NCBI GenBank assembly: GCA_034401795.1
Contig: CM067369.1
Coordinates: 93,685,712-93,749,711, forward strand
Source of the DNA: Chaetoderma sp. LZ-2023a
Lineage: Eukaryota > Mollusca > Caudofoveata > Chaetodermatida > Chaetodermatidae
Length of the DNA stretch: 64,000 bases
Direction of reading: 5' to 3'
A program made the translations under genes and the position numbers. This document shows positions 1 to 7,948 of this stretch, piece by piece (position 1 is the stretch's first letter; every line of letters starts with the position of its first letter). The notes under the pieces were generated by a model that saw only the letters and a program-made list of their open reading frames with translations, was not told the DNA's origin and did no database searches.

Positions 1-118
1 TCCGAAGCTGGTTTCTCATAAAAAATTATGATCTTTATGATCATTTCCTTCTCTTGAGTTGGTTAGTTTCTAAGCGTAACTAGTTTGCTCATACTCCTCG
101 TCCTTTGGCCTTTTTCAG

Positions 119-2170
119 AGACCTGGTTGTGCGTCCTGTGGACGATTTTTGAGGGACAAGTTTGGCCCTCATCTATGTTTTCAGTGTAGCCCCTGTGGTC
201 CCTTGCTTAATTGCGAGATATGTAAGCACTGGGGGGGCGAGCTAATGTCCGAATTCTTGTGCTTGCAGGCGAAGGACAAGTTGGAGGAGGAGAAAAAGAA
301 GCTGAAAAAAGAGGTCGTAAGTAAGAAGGGTAAGAGGAAGGCCTCGTCCGCGGTGGACATGGAGGCCTTCCGGACCGAGATGTTGGGAGAGATGAGGAGG
401 ACAATCAAGGATTTGGTTCCAGAGTTGCTTCGTGGCATGCTTCCTGGACCAAATCCTTTATTGACCTCATCATCTGCTTCGGAGCAGGTAATCCCCACCT
501 CTGAATCAACGTTCCTTAGTACGCTTCCGTTGTTTGAAGATTCAGAGGTGGCCCCATTAGAGGGGGTGTTCCACGGCCCTGGCAGCAGGCTTATTGCCGC
601 GCCCAATAGGGACCGTGGACGGTCGTCGCTGGAACCCGCGGGCTGCTCATCAGTCCAGGGGTATCCGCACACCGCGGCTGCCAGTACCTCGTATGGCGCC
701 TTCCCTGGCCAGTCCGGGTTAGCTCTCTTTGCTGACCCGGAGTCTAATCTTTCTGGCCAGGAGGATGATGATTACCTATTAGGGTCGCCGTATGAAGACG
801 TGGCCATGGAATATGACGTTTGTGCGCCCCTCGCGGGGAATACAGGCGCCTTTTTCCACGGTTCTACTCTCCCAGGGGTAGAATCCACGGTTCAGACTGT
901 GGCCCTGGGCGCTGAAGGCCAGCGGTACCGCATACCTCGGCTTGCCGAGAGTGTAGCTGGTGCTGGCCGGGGCCGTGGTGGGGCGGTATATGCCCCGCGC
1001 TCTACCACGGCGCCTGCTCCTGGTCAAACCAGTGAGATTAGCATGCCGGTATTATCAGGCCCGCATGCTCTCCCTGGCTTGCCAGGGATATCAGCGTATC
1101 CGCCGTCAAGCTCTGTTGCTTGTGCTCAGGAGGAAGACGAAGGCCCCCGTCTTGTAGAGCGCTCGCAACTAGCCACGGAGGAGGATTGGTCTGACGCTTG
1201 CCAGTGGCTGGTGAGTGTTAGACCAGATCTGCCCGTGGAGCAGTCGGCTAGCCAGCGTGAACACAGGCCGTGGTTAGCTGGTAAGCCTACTGCTAACGCT
1301 ATGCCTTCTCTGCCGCTGGCAGAGCATGTCGTTGACATGTTCGAGGCGGCGGAGACGTCCATTAAGTCGAGTGGACGTCTCGCTAAGGCCCCGCGCGAGG
1401 TGGCCAGGCGTTGCCGCATCGTGCCCCTGGACTACCAGCGGTACGGTGTGGTACCAAAGCCCAGCGTGGATGACCGCGCGGCTTTGGGTGAGGATGCGCG
1501 GCCAGGCTCCCGTTCTGACACGGGAGTCTTGTGCTCGAACGCGTTGCGTTCGGCAAATGCCGCGTTGCGTGATGCGGAAGAGAGTGGGAGGGCTTCGATT
1601 GCCGCTCTGTCCCACGTCTCCCAGCTGTTACAAGGGGTAGTAACAGCATCCGCATCGCGCCAGCCAAGTCCGGTCACAGTCCAGCGAGCCATCCAGGATG
1701 GTATCAACCTGGCTCTGGACTGTATGACGCGGGCGGTGACCAGGAGTGTCCGGGCAAGGCGCACTTTTGCCTTGGATAATCTGTGCCCGTCCCAGGACCT
1801 CTACAATAGGCTACTACGTACGCCTATGACAGGTCCTGGTCTCTTTGGAGGTGAGGGATGTAGACACCTCCAGGAGACGGTTACTCTGGTCAATAACCAG
1901 AGGGCGCTGCGCGAACAGTTTGAGGTGCTTCGTCGTGCCAACGTTCGCGCCGCACCCCCTGCGTATCGTCCCCTGCAGGCTCGAGGTGGTAGTGGCCAGG
2001 TCAGAGGCCAACCACCATCGCAGCGCCGGCCTCGGCCGCGTGCGATTCGGCCAGCAGCGAGGGGGGCGCAGGCTCCTCAGGCGCAGTCAGCCAGGCAGCC
2101 GCCCGCGCACCGTGGTGCGCGCGGTGCTGGTCGTGGCGCGCGAGGATCTGGGCAGGGTAATCGTTCCTGA
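119..2170 (+). CDS. DIRS gag-like protein (ORF1), E1, second exon
   Basis: An open frame of about 683 codons begins directly after a pyrimidine-rich AG (acceptor at 117-118). No ATG precedes the first conserved residues, so I take 119 as an exon start and infer a small upstream exon outside the window. Residues 4-38 carry seven cysteines spaced CX2C-X12-CX2CX2C-X5-CX2C, the same as in the second DIRS family at 11818. A lysine/glutamate-rich helix follows, then a long low-complexity stretch. A conserved block (about 1310-1950, with PLAEHVVDMFEAAETS and TGPGLFGGEGC) aligns with every other gag copy in the window. The C-terminus is Arg/Gly-rich, fitting a nucleic-acid-binding tail. By position this is the DIRS structural protein; capsid function is inferred, not shown. 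Confidence 0.8.
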   Translation, partial: RPGCASCGRFLRDKFGPHLCFQCSPCGPLLNCEICKHWGGELMSEFLCLQAKDKLEEEKKKLKKEVVSKKGKRKASSAVDMEAFRTEMLGEMRRTIKDLVPELLRGMLPGPNPLLTSSSASEQVIPTSESTFLSTLPLFEDSEVAPLEGVFHGPGSRLIAAPNRDRGRSSLEPAGCSSVQGYPHTAAASTSYGAFPGQSGLALFADPESNLSGQEDDDYLLGSPYEDVAMEYDVCAPLAGNTGAFFHGSTLPGVESTVQTVALGAEGQRYRIPRLAESVAGAGRGRGGAVYAPRSTTAPAPGQTSEISMPVLSGPHALPGLPGISAYPPSSSVACAQEEDEGPRLVERSQLATEEDWSDACQWLVSVRPDLPVEQSASQREHRPWLAGKPTANAMPSLPLAEHVVDMFEAAETSIKSSGRLAKAPREVARRCRIVPLDYQRYGVVPKPSVDDRAALGEDARPGSRSDTGVLCSNALRSANAALRDAEESGRASIAALSHVSQLLQGVVTASASRQPSPVTVQRAIQDGINLALDCMTRAVTRSVRARRTFALDNLCPSQDLYNRLLRTPMTGPGLFGGEGCRHLQETVTLVNNQRALREQFEVLRRANVRAAPPAYRPLQARGGSGQVRGQPPSQRRPRPRAIRPAARGAQAPQAQSARQPPAHRGARGAGRGARGSGQGNRS

Positions 2171-2397
2171 TGGGACGGTTACCGCGGTAAGAACCGCGCC
2201 GGTGTTTCTGGCAAAGGAGACAGTGCCGCTCTTGCACTCCTTATGTCCACCTCTATCCCTAGGTGGACCGATGGGAGGCCGATTAGCCGACCACATGCAA
2301 GAGTGGGAACGGTTAACTCAGGACCGTTTAGTCTTGCGATGGCTTTCAGTCGGGTATCATCCCGATTGGATGACAGGCCCGCCATCGCGACTCTCAA

Positions 2398-4281
2398 GTG
2401 CCGATCTGGACTCCAAATCCGAGAGATCCAGATCAAAGGTTGTGTATCGAGGAGGAAATAAATTCCCTCATACAAAAAGGAGCTATTCAGCCGGCACAGA
2501 GGTGTCCGGGCTTCTATTCAACCCTGTTCTTAGTAACAAAGAACACCGGAGGGTGGAGACCAATTCTCAACCTCAAGCCATTGAACAAGTTCATAGAGAC
2601 GCCCAGTTTCAAGATGGAGACTGTGCGCTCGGTGTTGGCGGGGTTAGAGAGGGGAATGTGGACAGCGTCGATAGATTTGAAGGACGCTTATTTCCACATC
2701 CCCATACACAGGAGTTTCCGTCGCTTCCTGAGATTTGCATTCCAGGGCAGACAGTGGGAATTCAGGGTGCTACCCTTCGGAATTTCCACGGCTCCTCGGG
2801 TTTTCACCCGTGTGGTTCTTGCGATCACCGCATACCTCCGCAGGAGAAGCATAGCAGTCCACACGTACATAGACGACTGGCTGTTGAAAGCGCACACCCG
2901 GGAAAGTTTGTCGGCCAGTCTGGAGATTGTTTTGAAAACTCTCACAGACTTAGGCTGGATGATCAATTTCCCAAAATCAGAGCTGACTCCATCCCAGAAG
3001 TTTGTTTACCTGGGGATGTTCTTCGATCTAGAGACAGGATATGTTTATCCTACTCAGGAGAGAGTTCAGAAACTCATCTCATTAATTCAGTCAGTGTGCG
3101 ACAGTCGTCATGTCCTGGCACGGGTTTACTTGAGAATGCTGGGGTTGATGGTTTCATTGGAACCAGTCATTCCTCAGGCCGCCTTACGCAGGCGGCCGAT
3201 CCAGTTTTTTCTCATGACACAATGGACCCAGAGTACAGGTTCGCTGGACTCGAATGTGTCAGTGTTGGCGCCTCTGATTCATCACCTGCAATGGTTGTTG
3301 GACACAGAGAATCTCTTGGTGGGGGTTATGCTAACCCCTCCCCACCCTCAGGTGACTGTGTATACAGATGCATCGATGGAGGGCTGGGGAGCTTGCCTGG
3401 AAGAGTCCACGATATCAGGGCTTTGGAATCTGGAACAGTCAAAGGAACATATAAATCTACTGGAGCTAAGAGCAGTAGTCCTGGGCCTGGAACATTTCTT
3501 ACAGAAAGTTCAGGGCAAGATTGTTCTTATTCGTTCAGACAACTCAACAGTTGTGACTTACATAAACCGCCAGGGCGGAACGAAGTCGCCCAGTCTCTGT
3601 ATGATGACATGGAGACTGCTTTGTTGGTGTCTGGATCACCAGATTACCTTGAAAGCAGTTCATATTCCGGGAAGGTTAAACCTGCTAGCAGACTCATTGA
3701 GCCGAAGGATGAGTGTTTTACCCACGGAATGGCAACTAAATCAATGTGTGGCGGATCGTCTGTTCGACCATTGGGGGAAACCCAACATCGATTTGTTCGC
3801 AACGAAGAAGAATGCGAAGATGACGACGTACGTCTCTCCGATTCCGGATCCAAGCGCTTTCGCAACAGATGCGTTAGCTATCAGCTGGGGGAGAATGTAT
3901 GCATACGCATTCCCTCCAGCAATCCTGATTCCAAAAATTCTTCAGAAAATCAGACAAGAGGAATGCCAAGTGCTTCTGATCGCCCCGGATTGGCCAAGCC
4001 GATCATGGTATACGGATCTGCTGGACCTTCTGGTCTGCAATCCGGTTCCTCTGCCTCTGATGGACGATATTATCTTCCAGGGCAAGGCCCTTCACAACAA
4101 TCCGTCAATGTTCAGATTGACTGCGTGGATGTTGTCAAGGAATCTAGAATTAAGGAGGGCTTTTCTGAGCAAGCAGCCATGTTTATGGCCAAAGCCAGGA
4201 GGGGGTCAACCTCCAGAGCATATAATTATAAAATCAACAGATTTGCAGAATGGTATCCAATGGATGCATCTATTCAGGTAG
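2398..4281 (+). CDS. DIRS reverse transcriptase / RNase H / C-terminal MT-like domain, E1
   Basis: An open frame of 627 codons contains a complete RT core: a GGWRPILNLKPLNKF finger motif, the first catalytic Asp in SIDLKDAYFHIP (Asp at residue 93), LPFGISTAPRVFT (from 125) and YIDD at 157-160. RNase H follows with VYTDASMEGWGA (Asp 324), the LLELRA Glu (356) and RSDNST Asp (381). The last third (KPNIDLFAT, AFPPAILIPKIL, LLIAPDWPSRSW) is the conserved C-terminal region of DIRS polyproteins, described in the literature as methyltransferase-like. Codon 2398 is GTG, not ATG. The natural N-terminus (GYHPDW region, about 2240-2395) sits in another frame because E1 lacks 2 nt there relative to E3 and copy B. 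Its product would make cDNA from element RNA. Confidence 0.88.
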   Translation: MPIWTPNPRDPDQRLCIEEEINSLIQKGAIQPAQRCPGFYSTLFLVTKNTGGWRPILNLKPLNKFIETPSFKMETVRSVLAGLERGMWTASIDLKDAYFHIPIHRSFRRFLRFAFQGRQWEFRVLPFGISTAPRVFTRVVLAITAYLRRRSIAVHTYIDDWLLKAHTRESLSASLEIVLKTLTDLGWMINFPKSELTPSQKFVYLGMFFDLETGYVYPTQERVQKLISLIQSVCDSRHVLARVYLRMLGLMVSLEPVIPQAALRRRPIQFFLMTQWTQSTGSLDSNVSVLAPLIHHLQWLLDTENLLVGVMLTPPHPQVTVYTDASMEGWGACLEESTISGLWNLEQSKEHINLLELRAVVLGLEHFLQKVQGKIVLIRSDNSTVVTYINRQGGTKSPSLCMMTWRLLCWCLDHQITLKAVHIPGRLNLLADSLSRRMSVLPTEWQLNQCVADRLFDHWGKPNIDLFATKKNAKMTTYVSPIPDPSAFATDALAISWGRMYAYAFPPAILIPKILQKIRQEECQVLLIAPDWPSRSWYTDLLDLLVCNPVPLPLMDDIIFQGKALHNNPSMFRLTAWMLSRNLELRRAFLSKQPCLWPKPGGGQPPEHIIIKSTDLQNGIQWMHLFR

Positions 4282-5120
4282 TAGCTGATTTCCTCTGTCA
4301 CCTCTATGATGCCTATAGCCTCAAGCCTAACTCTATTGCTGGTTATAAGTCAGCTTTAATGTCTGTTATTCCTTGCTTGGCTAAGAGGGGAAGTGATGAA
4401 GTGAATACATTAAATGTATTAATTAAAGGCATGGGCAATCTAAGACCAAGGAATCCACCGGTGATTCCGTCTTGGAGTTTATCGCTAGTGCTTCAAGTAC
4501 TAGGTGATGAGCCGTTTGAACCACTTAGTTCCATTTCGATGAAACTATTAACACTGAAGACTGTGTTTTTAATTGCTGCGGCCTCGGCTAGGCGTAGGAG
4601 TGAAATTCATGCCTTATCAGCCGAGGATGACCGTTTTGTGGTTTCAGGGGAAGGCCTTAAGCTGCTACCTAGGATTAATTTCTTGGCTAAAAATCAGTCG
4701 TTGAAATATCCAGGTCAACCTATTATTTTGCCTGCTTTAACTAGATATGATCCTAATTCTAAAGCATGGTGTCCTGTCCGGGCGCTTCGCCGGTACAAAC
4801 AACGTACGGCGGAGTGGCGCACCGACCAGTCAGCGTTATGGTTGTCATATATTGAACCCCATGGCAGGGCTTCTAAGGACACCATTTCCAGGTGGATTGT
4901 AGAATGCATTCAGTTTTGCCATAAATCCGCCACCGGGAAGCAGGTTGACGTGGCCAAGGCTCACAGTGTCCGCGGCGTAGTGACATCCACTGCCCTATTT
5001 AATGGGGTCCCTGTGGATGATATTATGTCGGTGGCTCAGTGGCACTGTGAGTCAAGTTTTACAGACCATTATCTCCGTGACACCTCTAATCCTCTCGCCT
5101 TGTCGATTTTGAAAAAATAA
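4128..5120 (+). CDS. DIRS tyrosine recombinase, E1
   Basis: This is the last 330 codons of a frame that stays open from 1845 to 5120. An N-terminal SAM-like helical part (GFSEQAAMFMAKARRGSTS, then VVADFLCHLYDAYS) precedes the catalytic domain. The family tetrad is visible: Arg in ASARRRSEIHALS (about 4590), the HSVRG box (His and Arg, about 4960), the AQWHCESSFTDHYLRD box with nucleophile Tyr (about 5070), and a short NPLALSILKK tail before TAA. It overlaps the RT frame by about 150 nt in a different frame, so it must be reached by its own initiation, splicing or frameshifting; which one is not visible. Relative to E3 it lacks 18 nt (6 codons) in frame near 4250. It would integrate the circular DIRS intermediate by recombination. 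Confidence 0.87.
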   Translation, partial: DVVKESRIKEGFSEQAAMFMAKARRGSTSRAYNYKINRFAEWYPMDASIQVVADFLCHLYDAYSLKPNSIAGYKSALMSVIPCLAKRGSDEVNTLNVLIKGMGNLRPRNPPVIPSWSLSLVLQVLGDEPFEPLSSISMKLLTLKTVFLIAAASARRRSEIHALSAEDDRFVVSGEGLKLLPRINFLAKNQSLKYPGQPIILPALTRYDPNSKAWCPVRALRRYKQRTAEWRTDQSALWLSYIEPHGRASKDTISRWIVECIQFCHKSATGKQVDVAKAHSVRGVVTSTALFNGVPVDDIMSVAQWHCESSFTDHYLRDTSNPLALSILKK

Positions 5121-5650
5121 CTAGGCATATATATTTTTGATGGGGTTTCCTCATTGCTTATATATTTCACAATTAATTTATGGAAACAACCACTAATTTG
5201 GGACTGCATCGATCTTCACCAATGGGAAGAGGATGTCAGCAGCCATTTCAACAAGGTCAGCCTTGTGTATGTGTTGTCCATTGTTGATTGTCTTGTCACG
5301 TTACCCGTTATTTATATGATGATGGTTTTGTGTATTTATGTGGTTCATTGTTGAGAGTATACGAAAATGGAGCTTTTCGTCTCTGTCCTGTAGTACATGG
5401 CACTTGTACGTAGAGAGCGTATAGGACATTGAGGTCATTCGACTCTTCCTCCCAGGAAGGAGGGGGGGGAGCGCATATGACATTCGGTCATCTCTCATAC
5501 ATCGGGGGTGTTATCCGATGGTTAGTCAAATCCTGACTGTTTTTTCATACAGTTTCAGAAGTTTAAGTGCCTTAAACGCAGAAAAGCGTATAGGGATGAG
5601 CTGGTCTTTTGACCTCGCCTCCCTCCCGCCGAATTCACTGTCGAATTCTG
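5121..5650 (+). other. E1 3' non-coding region
   Basis: There is no credible gene. Homologous stretches follow the recombinase in E2 (22204-22525 and 29546-29708) and E3 (28626-29154), including a TAGTACAT...GTACGTAGAGAGCG segment and a CGCAGAAAAGCG segment. This makes it a conserved 3' UTR or linker of this DIRS family. Confidence 0.7.
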
Positions 5651-5750
5651 GCAATATCAAAAGTATTAGGGAGGTGAGTATACTCTTGATGTGAAATAAA
5701 CGAAATCAAGGATTTCTTTTTTCACGAGAGAGTTGATACTTACCTCCCTA
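5651..5750 (+). repeat. Internal complementary region (ICR) of E1
   Basis: The left half (5651-5691, ending CTCTTGATG) is the reverse complement of a family left end, as seen intact at 9931 in E2. The right half (5692-5750, TGAAATAAACGAAATC...) is the reverse complement of E1's own right end at 5975-6037. The two outer ends are therefore abutted in inverted form. In the accepted DIRS model an ICR of this kind templates circularisation. Confidence 0.85.
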
Positions 5751-6037
5751 GATACGGACCCGGCCTCTCCACCCCACAGAGGCTCGGTCTTCAGGCTCTT
5801 TATAGTTGCATGTGTATCAGCCAATAAATTAGTCAGAGGAAGTGCTAGTCTGCGCATGCGCGGTGGTGGGGCTGGCATCCGCCAGACTACGCTCTGACTC
5901 CCTGCCCAGTAGGGGCACCTAACTGTTTTAATCTGAGTGTTTATTGAGTGAAAGCCAATATTTAGCAATATCAAAAGTATTAGGGAGGTAAGTATCAACT
6001 CTCTCGTGAAAAAAGAAATCCTTGATTTCGTTTATAC
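5751..6037 (+). repeat. Right inverted terminal repeat of E1
   Basis: It contains the block with TGCGCATGCGC and CTGCCCAGTAGGGGCACC, found inverted at the left end of E3 (22526-22660), then TATTAGGGAGGTAAGTATC and the right-only tail ending GTTTAT. Because its terminal part is complementary to the ICR, 5692-6037 can fold into a long hairpin. Confidence 0.8.
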
Positions 6038-6219
6038 CATGACAGAGGCCGGCTTGGCCATTAAAGGATTATTTGATCAGGCCACATCCTACTGCTGCCA
6101 GATAGTAGCAGCACCCCATACAACACACTAATAATGATTTCTTTTGTCACTACATTGACCATGATTTGATTCATCAAATTAAAGATACATATTTTTACTG
6201 ACCCTATCGTGCCTGCATA
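6038..6219. other. Short flank between E1 and the hAT-like element
   Basis: I see no gene. A small inverted pair, CTGCTGCCAGATAGTAGCAGCA near 6090, could form a weak hairpin. The last eight bases (CCTGCATA) are the left target-site copy of the hAT-like element. Confidence 0.4.
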
Positions 6220-6303
6220 TAGGGTTGCACGATTATTCACTTTTTATAATCTCGATCATTTAAAAAAAAAAAATCGCGATCATACGATTAATCATGAACT
6301 ATA

Positions 6304-6327
6304 CACCTGTGCAAAAGTTAAGCACCA
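6304..6327 (+). repeat. Left terminal inverted repeat of the Tc1/mariner element
   Basis: 24 bp starting CACCTGTGCAAAAG, exactly complementary to 7925-7948. A TA dinucleotide precedes it. Confidence 0.95.
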
Positions 6328-6612
6328 GCAAAAACAATAGAACGTAGAAACATGATGGTACAACTAGGCTGCCATACTTTTTGTCCCCGCGTTAGCTGAC
6401 ATAATTCCAAGTACGAAATGCACATGCATGCATGACTTCACGCCGCTTGATGTCCGTGCGTGGCGGGAAACAGCACACGTGTTCAGTTATGTAAAAGTCC
6501 AGTTTGAGGTGTAGAACATTACATACAGATTTAGGCGGCAAGATTAGGAATTTTGTGTTCATGACCGTGGTTTATTTGTACAGAGAGAATTAGCTCTTGA
6601 TTGTGAACCGCT

Positions 6613-7626
6613 ATGGCAAGACGAAGGTTAAGTGATCGTGTGAAATGGCAAATCATAGGCATGCATACCACTGGTATGTCATGCAGAGAGATTGGCAGAC
6701 AGCTGAACATTAACCATACTGTAATCAGTCGTTTGATTGCAAAACATGGGCAAACTAACGAGGTGAAGGACAGGCCTAGATCTGGAAGACCGAAGAAGAC
6801 TACTGCCCGTGATGATCGAGCCCTAGTACGCCTTGTTAGGAGATCTCCATTCACCAACAGCAGAGTGCTCAGCCAGCAATGGGAAACGCGCAATAGAGTG
6901 TCAATGTCTACCATCAAAAGGAGACTGTATGCTGCTGGCATGAAAGCTAGGAGACCTGTCAGACGTCCTCTCCTCACTGCACACCACAAAGAGGAGCGTC
7001 TGAGGTGGTGCAACGAAAGAAGACACTGGAACATGAGATCCTGGAGACGGGTACACTGGTCCGATGAAAGTCGGTTCCTGCTTCATGCCACAGATGGTCG
7101 AACTCGTGTATGGAGGTCCAGACGCACGGCGTACGACCAACGTAACATCATGGAAGAAGTTCCATTTGGTGGAGGTTCCGTTATGATATGGGGGTGCATC
7201 TCATTTGATTGTAAGCTGGATCTGTTGACTGTACCTGGAACACTAAATGGACAAAGATATCAAGATTCCATACTGGATAGAGTTGTGGTCCCTCATTTTG
7301 TAAATCATGCACCTGGAACCCACCCTATATTCATGGATGACAACGTCCGACCACATCGTGCTAGAGCTGTGCATGAATACCTCCGCCAGAATGCCATCGA
7401 AACCCTACCATGGCCAGCAAGGAGCCCTGACATGAACCCTATTGAGCATATCTGGGACATTCTGGGAAACATGGTGAGAAGGAGGGATCCTCCTGTGCAG
7501 AACCTACAGGAATTAACAGACGCACTCCATCTTGAATGGCAACGAATACCACAATGGCGTATCAGTCGGTTGGTGACCAGCATGAGACGTCGTGTCCAGG
7601 CACAAGGTGGATATACCCGGTATTAA
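6613..7626 (+). CDS. Tc1-like transposase, DD34E, intact
   Basis: 337 codons starting at an ATG (MARRRLSDRVKWQIIGMH). Residues 1-50 form the first helix-turn-helix (GMSCREIGRQLNINHTVISR). A basic GRPKK hinge follows near residue 58, then a second helix-turn-helix (about 63-125, VSMSTIKRRLYAAGMK). The catalytic RNase H-fold domain has Asp 151 in HWSDESRF, Asp 243 in FMDDNVRPHRA and Glu 278 in PDMNPIEHIWD. Thirty-four residues separate Asp 243 and Glu 278, which defines DD34E. The length is normal for Tc1 transposases and no stop or frameshift is present. The enzyme would bind the 24-bp ends and move the element by cut-and-paste into TA sites. It should be catalytically competent if transcribed. 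Confidence 0.95.
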   Translation: MARRRLSDRVKWQIIGMHTTGMSCREIGRQLNINHTVISRLIAKHGQTNEVKDRPRSGRPKKTTARDDRALVRLVRRSPFTNSRVLSQQWETRNRVSMSTIKRRLYAAGMKARRPVRRPLLTAHHKEERLRWCNERRHWNMRSWRRVHWSDESRFLLHATDGRTRVWRSRRTAYDQRNIMEEVPFGGGSVMIWGCISFDCKLDLLTVPGTLNGQRYQDSILDRVVVPHFVNHAPGTHPIFMDDNVRPHRARAVHEYLRQNAIETLPWPARSPDMNPIEHIWDILGNMVRRRDPPVQNLQELTDALHLEWQRIPQWRISRLVTSMRRRVQAQGGYTRY

Positions 7627-7924
7627 TAATGACAGTCTCAAACTCGTGCACAGATGTTAAACTTCGTTTTCAGACACCATTAATGACAATCTAGCCACGT
7701 GTGTCAACTGTAGGGCAATAGTTGTCAGTTGTGTCAACGTAACCATATTCAGGCCTCGTTTTCAAGTTCAAACAAAAACATACAGTGTTTCCCCACCATC
7801 ATAATCAGCATTCCTCTAGTTGCATTATTACCTCTTGCACTAAGATGGATGGGTACATAAATGTTTATGCTATTGCTTTCTTCATAGCACATGAATATAC
7901 CCTCGCATGTGCGTAAAAATAGGG

Positions 7925-7948
7925 TGGTGCTTAACTTTTGCACAGGTG
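7925..7948 (-). repeat. Right terminal inverted repeat of the Tc1/mariner element
   Basis: 24 bp complementary to 6304-6327 without mismatch. A TA dinucleotide follows it. Confidence 0.95.

Larger units (their letters stand above)
1..6037 (+). mobile_element. DIRS-like retrotransposon E1, left end outside window
   Basis: The order of parts is gag-like ORF, RT/RNase H ORF, overlapping tyrosine recombinase, a non-coding 3' region, an internal complementary region (ICR) and a right inverted terminal repeat. A tyrosine recombinase in place of a DDE integrase, together with inverted ends and an ICR, is the established signature of the DIRS order. The right end is placed near 6037 by comparison with the joined-end sequence in its own ICR, where the expected final bases are GTTTATTTCA; here the match ends at GTTTAT. 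The left ITR lies before base 1. E1 is the least damaged of the five DIRS copies in the window. Its only clear lesion is a 2-nt deletion near 2393-2398. Confidence 0.88.
6304..7948 (+). mobile_element. Complete Tc1/mariner-type transposon
   Basis: It is a 1645-bp element with perfect 24-bp terminal inverted repeats starting CACCTGTGCAAAAGTTAAGC (6304-6327 and, inverted, 7925-7948). Both ends are flanked by TA (6302-6303 and 7949-7950), the universal target duplication of this superfamily. One uninterrupted transposase gene lies inside. Intact ends plus an intact gene imply a recent insertion. Confidence 0.95.

Noticed and set aside
181-1764. Several minus-strand open frames opposite DIRS gag, with counterparts at 12814-13489 and 24958-25788
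   Set aside because: They mirror codon bias of the plus-strand gag, shift position between copies and show no domain.
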